From Phycisphaeraceae bacterium (GTDB taxonomy: Bacteria > Planctomycetota > Phycisphaerae > Phycisphaerales > Phycisphaeraceae): a stretch of DNA of 64,000 bases. Location: positions 1 to 64,000 of the forward strand of contig JAJDCS010000014.1 of NCBI GenBank assembly GCA_029260715.1, in the 5' to 3' direction. The translations under genes and the position numbers were made by a program. The notes under the pieces are model-generated. The model did not search any database. It was not told where the DNA came from and saw nothing but the letters and a program-made list of their open reading frames with translations. Shown in pieces: positions 1-7,301 of the stretch (positions within the stretch are counted from its first letter, which is position 1; the number at the start of each line of letters is the position of its first letter).

Positions 1-837
1 AACAACGAGCCAAGCCTCCGGGGCCGGCGGCCGATAGTCCAGCGACGAGTGTGGACGAACTGTGTTGTAATGCACCCGCCAGCGTTCAATCAAGACCTTG
101 GCTTCGTACAGCGTGTCAAAGATTTCACGCTCCAGCAACTCATCTGCCAGCTTCCCGTTGAAGCTCTCGATATAGCCGTTCTCCCACGGGCTTCCGGGGG
201 TGATATACAACGTCTTCACGTCCACACGTTTGAGCCAATCACGCACGGCGGTCGCCGTAAACTCGCTACCGTTATCGCTGCGGATGTGATCCGGCACACC
301 TCGTGTCGTCATCAGCCACGACAGCCGTTCCAGCACATCGTCGTGATTGAGCTTCCGCGCCACGTCGATCGCCAAACATTCACGTGTGAACTCATCGATC
401 AACGTCAACATTCGGAAGCTACGGCCGTCCCGCGTCTTCGCCTGCACGAAGTCGTAGCTCCACACATGGTCTTTACGCTCGGGACGCAACCGAATACATG
501 ACCCATCGTTGAACCAAAGCCGGCCGCGTTTGGGTTGTTTCTTGGGCACTTTCAAGCCTTCCTGTCGCCAGATCCGCTCCACCCGTTTGTGGTTAACCCA
601 CCAGCCTTCGAGACGCAGCAGCCCGTGGATCATCCGATAGCCATAACGCCCGAACATCGACGCCAACTCAATGATCCGACGCGTCAATGGCATCTCGTCG
701 TCACGCACTTCGGGCAGGTAACGTTGTGTCGCCCGAGGCTGTTTCAACAACTTACACGCCCGCCGCTCGGAAGATCCAAAACGATCCCGGAGTACCCGGA
801 CCGCTTCACGCTTCCGACGCGGGCTCAGAAGTTTCCC
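1..837 (-). CDS. IS3-family transposase OrfB (DDE integrase core), 3' end outside window
   Basis: This is the catalytic half of an IS3 transposase, a DDE enzyme that cuts and joins element ends. The minus frame is open from the frameshift site at 831-837 to the window edge. The acidic triad is visible: D in WSYDFVQAK (about 421-480), D in IRSDNGSEF (about 241-300) and E in NGYIESFNGK (about 121-180). The D-D-35-E spacing and the C-terminal stretch HYNTVRPHSSLDYRPP are diagnostic. There is no independent start, so it is expected to be made as an OrfAB fusion by -1 frameshifting from OrfA. It appears intact as far as it can be read and may be active. Confidence 0.93.
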
Positions 838-1103
838 GAGGCGACCTCCTGCAGCATCTGTTTATCCAAACTCAATTCCGCCACCAGCCGTTTTAGCCGG
901 GCGTTCTCTTTCTCCATTTCTTTGAGCCGTTTGGCCTGATCGACCTTCAGCCCGCCGTATTCTTTACGCCAACGGAAATAACTCTGAACCGAAATCTCTT
1001 CACGACGGGCCGCCTGCTCAGACGTCATCCCCGTGTTGAGATGCACCTCGATCGCCCGAAGTTTGCTGATGATCTGTTCTGGTGTGTATCGCTTCCTAGC
1101 CAT
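825..1103 (-). CDS. IS3-family transposase OrfA (HTH and leucine zipper)
   Basis: OrfA is the DNA-binding regulatory half of the IS3 transposase. The start chosen is the ATG at 1103 (MARKRYTPEQI), because AGGAAAGG lies about 6 nt upstream. An in-frame ATG at 1130 has no such site. The protein, about 92 aa, has an N-terminal helix-turn-helix (KLRAIEVHLNTGMTSEQAAR...) and a C-terminal coiled-coil (LKEMEKENARLKRLVAELSLD), the usual IS3 OrfA arrangement. It ends with TGA at 825, just past the slippery heptamer shared with OrfB. Confidence 0.92.
   Translation of the reverse strand: MARKRYTPEQIISKLRAIEVHLNTGMTSEQAARREEISVQSYFRWRKEYGGLKVDQAKRLKEMEKENARLKRLVAELSLDKQMLQEVASGNF
831..837 (-). other. 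Programmed -1 ribosomal frameshift heptamer GGGAAAC
   Basis: In the OrfA frame the minus strand reads tcG GGA AAC TTC TGA, which is the X XXY YYZ form of a -1 slippery site two codons before the OrfA stop. Shifting back one base at this point continues directly into the long OrfB frame (GGG AAA CTT CTG). This matches how IS3 elements are known to make the OrfAB transposase. A downstream stimulatory structure was not worked out. Confidence 0.8.
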
Positions 1104-1181
1104 CGTCTGACCTTTCCTGAATGTGTCCATGATCGTGAGTTTATCTCACAAATCTTGGGCTGGTTTTCAGGGGGCAGGTCA

Positions 1182-2032
1182 GTGTTTGGGCCGTTTAAGG
1201 CGATGTTTGGGCCGGAGAGATTCAGGCCGCCGTCACCCGTGATGGCGCCGTCATAGACGCCTGCGGTTAAGGTACTGTTTGCTTGCAAGTCAATGGTACC
1301 GCCAAAGGTGCCGCCCCCGATTCTCCCGCCGTTTAGCAGGATTTTTTCAGAATCCAGCTTGACGCCCGTAGCGAGTGATAGCGAGCCTGCGGGGTTTACA
1401 ACGGTGCCGTTAGCGTCGCTTCCCCCCGCGCCCAAAGCTTGGTTGTTGGTCACGTATAGATTGCCGCTGTTGACTTCGACAAGCCCGAGAAAAGTGTTGG
1501 TGTTATTTAGGACCGCCCCGAAGCCTTCTATAACCATGCCGCCCGCACCGTTGATGTTTGCACTAACGCTCACACTATTGAAGAAGCTACGCGAAGCCAG
1601 ATCGATCTGACCGCTGGCGCCGCCGGCTATGGATGACTCCGCGAGCCTGCCGCCGTTAAGGCGGTACGTGCCGGATTCTAAATCGAAGACGCCCGACACC
1701 GTCAGCGCCCCTGCGTTGTGCTCAATCAACGCGTCCGGCGAATCCACTGTGAGGCCGTTGATAGCGATATCTGAATCGAGCGTCACCGTGTAGGGGCTGC
1801 CCGTGGCGTCGATCACCGCGTCGTAGGTGTCGGCGGGGTCTGGTTGGCCGTTGTTGGGGAATGCCGTTCCGCCGATCCATTGGGTCGGGTCTGTCCAGTT
1901 TCCATCAGCAGGGAATTGCCACTGTAGTGCGGTTTGGGCACGAATGGGCAAGGCGTTGACGCCCATTGATACGGATACGATTGCAGTGATCATCGCGTTA
2001 CATGGCTGATATAAAGCTCTAGCTATTTGCAT
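1182..2032 (-). pseudogene. Autotransporter-like beta-repeat surface protein, 5' half, split by the IS
   Basis: The minus-strand gene starts at ATG 2032 with AGAGG just upstream. An N-terminal signal peptide is visible (hydrophobic MITAIVSVSMGVNA followed by an AQA-type cleavage region). The rest is a Gly/Asn-rich parallel-beta passenger (for example GTYRLNGGRLAESSIAG, NTFLGLVEVNSGNLYVTNN), like autotransporter-associated or PEP-CTERM exported proteins. The reading frame is cut at about residue 283 by the IS end at 1181 and then runs into IS sequence to a chance stop at 1025. The 3' half should lie beyond the other IS end, outside the window. The role is probably cell-surface or exported; the specific function is unknown. 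Confidence 0.72.
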
Positions 2033-2405
2033 CTCTGACCTCTGAGTATTACTGGCACAGAAGTGGCCGGGCCGTTTTTGTGACACAAAGTATGAGCTGA
2101 CATATCTCCTGCCCTTTTGGGTATTGCGAGGCCGATTCAAACCCAAAATAAGACAACGCAATGATAACAAAAACATTAATGCTAGCGGAGTTGCCTGCGG
2201 AAGTGGCCTTCCCCGCGTTTGGTGGGCGTGGGGAGGGGCAAGGTGTGAAGCGATCCGGGTTGGGATATTGGCGTTGGTGAAGCCTAAATAACGAATCTGT
2301 GGGGGCGGGTCACAGTTTCCGAGCGGTAATTTTAGTAATTAGTAGCACTTTTGGCCTATTATATTGCACTGTGGCCTATGGGGTTGAAACCTGGATCGGT
2401 TTTGA
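2033..2405. other. Gap of about 370 bp with no recognisable gene
   Basis: Both strands carry frequent stops. The stretch must contain the promoter of the split surface-protein gene, but no convincing -35/-10 pair or terminator was seen. Confidence 0.4.
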
Positions 2406-2657
2406 ATTACTCGCTCCATTGAACGTTTAGCTTTCGATGGCACTTCACTTGGGACAATACCTGTAACGGATGCAGCGGATGTCATCACAGTCGTGGGAAA
2501 CAAAGTGTGGGTTGGTTTCGACGGTTCTCGCAACGTCGATCGCTACGACTTTGATGGTATGTTCATCGGAGCACTCCCTACTACCATCTTTGCTGAATCA
2601 ATGGCGGTAGTTGGCCTGGAGGAAATTTCCAAAAACAACCGACCCTTAGACCAGTGA
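2406..2657 (+). pseudogene. Remnant of a beta-propeller-like repeat protein
   Basis: An open plus frame of 83 codons begins right after a TGA, has no start codon with a ribosome site, and ends at TGA 2655-2657, just before the kinase gene. It reads like the C-terminal blade of an NHL/SMP-30-like propeller, with the repeating pattern ...LAFDGTSLGTIPV..., ...VWVGFDGSRNVDRYDFDGMF. The lack of a start and an upstream partner suggests a gene relic. It could instead be chance coding; no function is assigned. Confidence 0.4.
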
Positions 2658-2664
2658 GGCATTC

Positions 2665-5142
2665 TTGAGTCAGAGCAATCGGTACAAGTCGACGATAGCC
2701 GTCCGGCGCGTCAATCTTTTCTACTCAGCGTTGGCAGGCCTGGCTGTCGCTGTTGTAGTCGCACTGGTCTGGTACATCCTGGACACTCGGGAACGGGCAC
2801 TCATCGACAGAGTCACCGAATCCACTGGTCGTGGCGTTGAAGCGTTAATTCAGAAAGACATCGAGGATCGAGTCATCCTGCTCTCGGGACTTGCGCATCG
2901 GTGGGAGCAGCCGGCGGGAATACCGCGTGTGGATTGGGAAGCGGCAGTCAGAAACATTCACGAGACTCAGCCAGGGTACGAAGCAATCGGGTGGGTAGAC
3001 ACCTCGCTGCACGTTCGTTGGGTGTTGCTACCCGATGGCAGTGAACCCGTCCCGGATGTTGATCTTCGATCTCGTCCGCCCGCACTGGCGGCAGCACAGG
3101 CGGCGCGAGATCTCGACACGGTTGTTTTAAGCGTCCCCCTTGAATCGGTTCATGGGTTTAAAGGTTTTGAGATGTACCTTCCCGTATATCGTCCCAGCCC
3201 CGATGGCCGGAAATTTGATGGTCTTATGATTAGCGTGCTTTTGATTGATCCGTTGCTGAAAACCCTTCTTCCTCTGGATCTGATGGCTGAGCATGAGGTA
3301 ATCGTATCTATCAATGGGCAGACTCTGTTCTCAACGGATCCTGAGCACCTGGTAGCAGACCAACGTTGGGCCCAACAGCGGCGATTTGAGCTGTACGATT
3401 TGAACTGGCAACTGGAGGTTGCCCCGAAAGCGGAATTCCTTTTAGAGGCTTACTCCAGGTTCTCGAGCGCCATGCTGACGCTGTTGGTGTTGCTCAGTAG
3501 CCTGACGGCGTTGACCGTCTATTCCGTGTTGACTTCGCGTGGGCGGGCTAGACAAGTTCGCAACGCCGCACGCCGACTTGACCGGTTGTTCAAGAATCTC
3601 CCGGGTATGGCTTACCGGTGTCAAGCCCGCGATCCCTGGCCAATGGAATTCGTTAGCGACGGTTGCCGGACACTGTGCGGCTACGACCCGGATGAATTGG
3701 AAACACAGCGAGTCTTGTGGGGTGAGCTGATACACCCCGATGATCAAAAAATGGTGAGACAAGCGGTACAGTCCAGTGTCGCTGAACAAAGACAGTTTCA
3801 GATTATTTACCGGATCCGCCATCGCGACGGTGGTGAGCGTTGGGTCTGGGAACAGGGGCAAGGCGTATTTGTCGATGAGAAAGCTGTCGCAATCGAGGGT
3901 TTCATTACCGACATTACTCATCGTAAACGGGTCGAAGAGACATTAAGGGTTCATAACGAGGTACTCGAACGTCTAGCAACGGGTGGTACTTTTGAACATA
4001 TTCTGTTGCATCTTGTCGAGGGTATGGAAAAAATTCGTCCGGGGATCGTTGGGTCGGTGCTGCTATTGGACTCAAAAACCGGTAGCCTTCGGCACGGGGT
4101 TGCTCCAAACCTACCGGACTTCTTCAACGAGGCGATTAACGGTGTTGAGATCGGCCCGTGTGTTGGGTCGTGCGGGGCCGCTGCATTTTTGGGTAAACGC
4201 GTGGTTGTTGAGAGTATCGCGACTCACCCATACTGGGAAAAATACCGGGCACTGGCTCAGAAGGCTGGTCTGATGGCGTGTTGGTCTGAACCGATCATAT
4301 CCTCTACCGGCAGGGTACTGGGCACGTTTGCGATGTATTACCGTAAGGCGCAAAGTCCAACTTCAGCGGATTTGGAACTGATTCAGAATGCCGCGCACCT
4401 GGCTGGTATCACAATCGAACACAATAAAACGGAACAGGAATTACTGACCTATCAGCGACAACTGCGAGATCTAGCTTCTGAGTTGGCGATTACCGAGGAG
4501 CGTGAAAGGAGAAAGATCGCCACTGAACTGCACGATGAGGTCGGGCAATCACTGGCGGCCACCAAGATCAAGTTGAGCACGCTGCGGCAATCTGGGAAGG
4601 CAAATGAGTTGGCTCAAGAACTTATAGAAGCCGATCAGCTTCTTGAAGCAACAATCCAAGTGGCAAGGAATCTGACATTTGAGCTGGTCTCACCCGTACT
4701 CCATGAGTTGGGTCTCGAAGCAGCGATCGAGAGCTTGATTGAGGACGCAAAACGCCGCGATGGTATCAGTTACAGATTTGACGACGATGGCCGAGACAAG
4801 CCCATGGGTGAGGCCCTGAAGGTCGTGTTATTTAAAGCCGTTCGGGAGTTGCTCTTTAACGTATTCAAATATGCGCAGGCCGATTCCGTCTACGTGAAGA
4901 TCGCGCGGGATGACGGCCAAGTGAAGGTTTGTGTTGAAGACGACGGTGTCGGCTTCGTTTTACCCGAGACGGGTTTCCATATATCTACCCAAGGGGGATA
5001 CGGTCTATTTAATATCAATGAGCGGTTGGATTACCTGGGTGGACGCCTTGAGATTGAGTGTAAACCAGGCCAAGGAACGCGCGTGACACTCGTCGCGCCA
5101 TTAGACATCCAACCTCCTAACATGGAAGGTGAAGGGATATGA
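2665..5142 (+). CDS. CHASE-PAS-GAF sensor histidine kinase, NarX/DegS-type core
   Basis: An 825-aa membrane sensor kinase that should autophosphorylate and pass phosphate to the overlapping response regulator. Order: TM1 about 18-40, a CHASE-like extracytoplasmic sensor about 60-230, TM2 about 268-290, PAS about 305-420, GAF about 430-590, HisKA_3 with ERRKIATELHDEVGQ (His623), and HATPase_c with the N-box ELLFNVFKYA (Asn732) and the G-box DDGVGF. The start is TTG at 2665 with GTGAGG about 5 nt upstream. The stop overlaps the next ATG (ATGA), so the two are translationally coupled. The ligand of the CHASE domain cannot be told from the sequence. Confidence 0.93.
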   Translation: MSQSNRYKSTIAVRRVNLFYSALAGLAVAVVVALVWYILDTRERALIDRVTESTGRGVEALIQKDIEDRVILLSGLAHRWEQPAGIPRVDWEAAVRNIHETQPGYEAIGWVDTSLHVRWVLLPDGSEPVPDVDLRSRPPALAAAQAARDLDTVVLSVPLESVHGFKGFEMYLPVYRPSPDGRKFDGLMISVLLIDPLLKTLLPLDLMAEHEVIVSINGQTLFSTDPEHLVADQRWAQQRRFELYDLNWQLEVAPKAEFLLEAYSRFSSAMLTLLVLLSSLTALTVYSVLTSRGRARQVRNAARRLDRLFKNLPGMAYRCQARDPWPMEFVSDGCRTLCGYDPDELETQRVLWGELIHPDDQKMVRQAVQSSVAEQRQFQIIYRIRHRDGGERWVWEQGQGVFVDEKAVAIEGFITDITHRKRVEETLRVHNEVLERLATGGTFEHILLHLVEGMEKIRPGIVGSVLLLDSKTGSLRHGVAPNLPDFFNEAINGVEIGPCVGSCGAAAFLGKRVVVESIATHPYWEKYRALAQKAGLMACWSEPIISSTGRVLGTFAMYYRKAQSPTSADLELIQNAAHLAGITIEHNKTEQELLTYQRQLRDLASELAITEERERRKIATELHDEVGQSLAATKIKLSTLRQSGKANELAQELIEADQLLEATIQVARNLTFELVSPVLHELGLEAAIESLIEDAKRRDGISYRFDDDGRDKPMGEALKVVLFKAVRELLFNVFKYAQADSVYVKIARDDGQVKVCVEDDGVGFVLPETGFHISTQGGYGLFNINERLDYLGGRLEIECKPGQGTRVTLVAPLDIQPPNMEGEGI

Positions 5143-5795
5143 GTAGCACAATTGTCCTCGCCGACGATCACCAAATTCTTCGCAATGGGTTGCGTGCCCT
5201 GCTAGAGAAGGAGCACGATCTCGAAGTTGTCGGCGAGGCCGATAATGGGCGCATCGCGGTAGAAATGGCAAAGAAACTCTCACCCGCTTTGGTCGTGATG
5301 GATATCGGGATGCCCGATCTCAACGGCGTTGAGGCCACGCGGCAAATCATCGCCAATGGTTTAAAGACAAGGGTAATCGCGCTGTCAATGCATTCTCAGT
5401 CGCAGTTCGTCGGCAGAATGCTCGAAGCGGGTGCGACGGGATACCTACTCAAGAATTGCGCTGCCAAAGAGTTGGTAAAAGCCATCCGCACTGTGTTGGC
5501 GAACCGTATTTATTTGAGCCCATCAATCGCGGGCGTCGTTGTCGAGGATTACGTTTCGTTCCGTCGAACGCCAGCCAATCATTCAGCGGGGACCGGCCTC
5601 ACCGCCAGGGAGCGAGAGGTCCTTCAACTCATGGCTGAGGGAAATAGCACGAAGGAGATTGCCGCGAATCTGCACTTGAGTGTGAAGACCATTGAGACCC
5701 ATCGCCAGCACATCATGGAGAAGCTCGATATCCATAGTGTTGCCGGACTGACCAAATACGCGATCCGTGAGGGGATCACCCCCTTCGAGGTCTAA
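5139..5795 (+). CDS. NarL/FixJ-family response regulator
   Basis: A 218-aa DNA-binding response regulator, cognate to the upstream kinase by its 4-nt ATGA overlap. The receiver domain is complete: acidic pair Asp9-Asp10 (VLADDH), phospho-acceptor Asp55 (VVMDIGMPD) and conserved Lys105 (GYLLKN). A LuxR-type HTH follows at about 151-210 (LTAREREVLQLMAEG, STKEIAANLHLSVKTIETHR). All residues needed for phosphorylation-controlled DNA binding are present. Its targets are unknown. Confidence 0.95.
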   Translation: MSSTIVLADDHQILRNGLRALLEKEHDLEVVGEADNGRIAVEMAKKLSPALVVMDIGMPDLNGVEATRQIIANGLKTRVIALSMHSQSQFVGRMLEAGATGYLLKNCAAKELVKAIRTVLANRIYLSPSIAGVVVEDYVSFRRTPANHSAGTGLTAREREVLQLMAEGNSTKEIAANLHLSVKTIETHRQHIMEKLDIHSVAGLTKYAIREGITPFEV

Positions 5796-6004
5796 AAGGC
5801 CGACCACCGGTCGAAACCACCAGATCTGACGCGGCGGACTCCCAATCCATCAGCCGTGTCGCAATTGCCATCAGGTATTTCGAAGTGTTGAATCAGGACT
5901 CCCCCGATGGTGAGCGGGTCTGTCGTAGTGGATACTAATGTTGTGTTCATGAGAGGGTCTGGTTCCTCGATAGGTAATGAACCTCGTGCATTGGGACAAC
6001 AACA

Positions 6005-6544
6005 TTGAACCCGCCCAAAACATATGGAACGAGGATTAGGGTCATTGTTAACGACGGGTACGACGCTTTTCTAGACAGCGTCTATGCCTTGCTGAAGAAC
6101 CAAGATGACATCGACGTGGTGGCTGTCACAACCCATATCAGCAACGTGGTTGAATTAGCCCAAGAATTAAATCCTGACCTGATCGTATTGGATATTGGGT
6201 GGTCCATCAAAGCCGATACGGACGCTATTCGCAGACTCATTCGCAAGATCCCGGGTGTGATGGTGTTGGCACTGGGCATGGACACGAGCGCGATTGTGAT
6301 GAATTATGTTCTCGAAGCCGGTGCGGCGGGATATATACGCAAGGACCTCGTTTACGAAGAATTGGCGCCTGCCATTCGCGCCGTGGTAGCGGGCTGTGAT
6401 CCGATCGATGTGTGTTCACGAGCCACCGATAACAAAGAACAACACAAAGAAATCAGGGATTTGGAGGACCCAAATCAGGGGATACCCGATTTCAACTCCG
6501 TCCAGGATCGGGAAAATATTGAACGGGACAGTGAAGCGGAGTGA
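6005..6544 (+). CDS. Stand-alone receiver-domain protein with diverged active site
   Basis: A 179-aa protein with one receiver domain (residues about 10-130) and an acidic, low-complexity tail of about 50 aa in place of an output domain. The acceptor Asp63 (LIVLDIGWS) and Lys113 (GYIRKD) are kept, but the first acidic position is Asn16 (VNDGYD), so metal binding may be weakened. The start is TTG at 6005 with only a GGGA-like site upstream, so the exact start is uncertain. It lies 210 bp after the NarL-type regulator and resembles it (LEAGAAGYIRKD versus LEAGATGYLLKN). It may be a decayed duplicate that acts as a phosphate sink or competitor; that role is inference. Confidence 0.75.
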   Translation: MNPPKTYGTRIRVIVNDGYDAFLDSVYALLKNQDDIDVVAVTTHISNVVELAQELNPDLIVLDIGWSIKADTDAIRRLIRKIPGVMVLALGMDTSAIVMNYVLEAGAAGYIRKDLVYEELAPAIRAVVAGCDPIDVCSRATDNKEQHKEIRDLEDPNQGIPDFNSVQDRENIERDSEAE

Positions 6545-6640
6545 AAAGGCCCAGGGAGAAACGGGGCAGAGGTGTGAGGAAGAGGAATAGCGAAAGAGGG
6601 AGGTACAAAGGGGGGGAGAGAGATTTTTGTAAATGCGCGG
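6545..6640. other. Purine-rich tract after the receiver gene
   Basis: From about 6545 to 6630 the plus strand is almost entirely A and G, broken by only a few pyrimidines, ending in a T-run near 6632. There is no hairpin. It could form a triplex-prone or single-strand-prone segment. No gene is visible up to 6750. Confidence 0.4.
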
Positions 6641-6752
6641 CAATGGCGAAAACAGTGCTAGGTCAAACGGATCTACCTATGGGGACGCATTTGACCTGCC
6701 CTCAGTGATTGAGGTTCCCTATAGCACGTTGCATTTATAAATTTGATTGACT

Positions 6753-6816
6753 GGGTGGCACGGCTTGCTTGCAAGCCGTGAAATGCGGGTTCGCCATGTC
6801 AACGACCACCGAACAT
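6753..6816 (+). repeat. REP-like dispersed repeat, copy 1
   Basis: The first 33 bp (6753-6785) are identical to 48228-48260, and the next about 30 bp are similar. It contains the palindrome CGGCTTGC-TT-GCAAGCCG. The outer motif GGTGGCAC...GCCGTGAA also occurs in the ends of the IS4-like element at 35082 and 36534. Confidence 0.8.
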
Positions 6817-6841
6817 CCATCAAAGATAATCACGCCAGGTG

Positions 6842-7005
6842 CTCTAAAGAAAGTGACGGTCGCAACAGCCGGGTATTATGCCTGGCGAAAGGAGTCCACG
6901 GGATATCGCATTCAACGGACGATGGGAAAGGGCGTAAGCGGCACGGCTGCGAGTTCAAAGCCGGCGCGGTGCGGATGGTCACGGACCAAGGGCTCTCCCA
7001 ATGCT
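6842..7005 (+). pseudogene. Scrambled IS3-family transposase relics
   Basis: Two short fragments in different frames recall IS3 proteins. One, at about 6842-6905, reads KKVTVATAGYYAWRKESTG, like the OrfB N-terminal GYYAWR motif. The other, at about 6931-6993, reads RKRHGCEFKAGAVRMVTDQG, like the start of an IS911-type OrfA. Their order is reversed relative to an intact element (OrfB piece before OrfA piece), so this is rearranged debris. It is not the same element as the one at the left edge. Confidence 0.6.
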
Positions 7006-7007
7006 GG

Positions 7008-7037
7008 GGACCGGTTACACTAACCGGTCCTTGTTTT
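7008..7037 (+). terminator. Rho-independent terminator
   Basis: A perfect 10-bp stem (GGACCGGTTA / TAACCGGTCC) with a CAC loop is followed by TTGTTTT. It reads on the plus strand. It may end readthrough from the IS relic or from the 2665-6544 signalling genes. Confidence 0.75.
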
Positions 7038-7090
7038 GGGTTACGGCCGCTCCGCCGCGAGGCGGGTATCCCGAACAGCGGGACTTAGAC

Positions 7091-7137
7091 AAGTGGGCGA
7101 TATAGGACTCGAACCTACGACCTCACGGGTGTGATCC
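7091..7137. repeat. attL: 47-bp tRNA-Val 3' fragment
   Basis: Identical to 20752-20798. It covers the tRNA from the anticodon stem-loop to just past the 3' end. The rest of the tRNA is missing here, so this is the displaced end of the target gene after integration. Confidence 0.93.
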
Positions 7138-7156
7138 ACTAGCGAGTCCTACTGCC

Positions 7157-7169
7157 AAAGCCCTAAGTT
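7157..7169 (+). repeat. 13-bp island-end motif AAAGCCCTAAGTT, left copy
   Basis: The same 13 bp occur in inverted orientation at 20678-20690, near the other island end. Such inverted subterminal motifs could be integrase arm-type or excisionase sites; this is inference. Confidence 0.5.
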
Positions 7170-7241
7170 CTTATATAACATCATATCAGCGTTGCACTCG
7201 ATAGCAACCGTTACGTACTATTTTAGTCGTTTTCAACCCAT

Positions 7242-7260
7242 TTCCGGTAGACTACCGGAA
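7242..7260. promoter_or_regulatory. Perfect palindrome before the helicase operon, probable operator
   Basis: TTCCGGTAG-A-CTACCGGAA is a perfect 9+1+9 palindrome lying 41 bp before the helicase start. A weak promoter (TTGCAC at 7192, TACTAT at 7216) would lie just upstream, so a bound repressor could block the cassette. A closely related palindrome precedes the integrase (20661-20674), which suggests one regulator for both. Confidence 0.6.
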
Positions 7261-7301
7261 TTGGATTCAGGTGTGATCCTGCTCGCGTCAAGGAAAGTCT
7301 C

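Larger units (their letters stand above)
1..1181 (-). mobile_element. IS3-family insertion sequence, cut by the window edge
   Basis: The element reads right to left. It holds an OrfA/OrfB transposase pair joined by a -1 frameshift signal. Its 5' end is probably at 1181, where the minus strand begins TGACCTGCCCCCTGAAAA, a terminus typical of this family (TG...CA ends). The other end lies outside the window, so terminal inverted repeats and target duplication cannot be checked. The element sits inside a surface-protein gene whose 5' half is at 1182-2032. The assignment rests on the proteins; the exact end is an inference. Confidence 0.9.

Noticed and set aside
7091-7137. A second tRNA gene
   Set aside because: Only the 3' 47 bp match. 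The acceptor 5' strand and D-arm are missing, so it is attL, not a tRNA.
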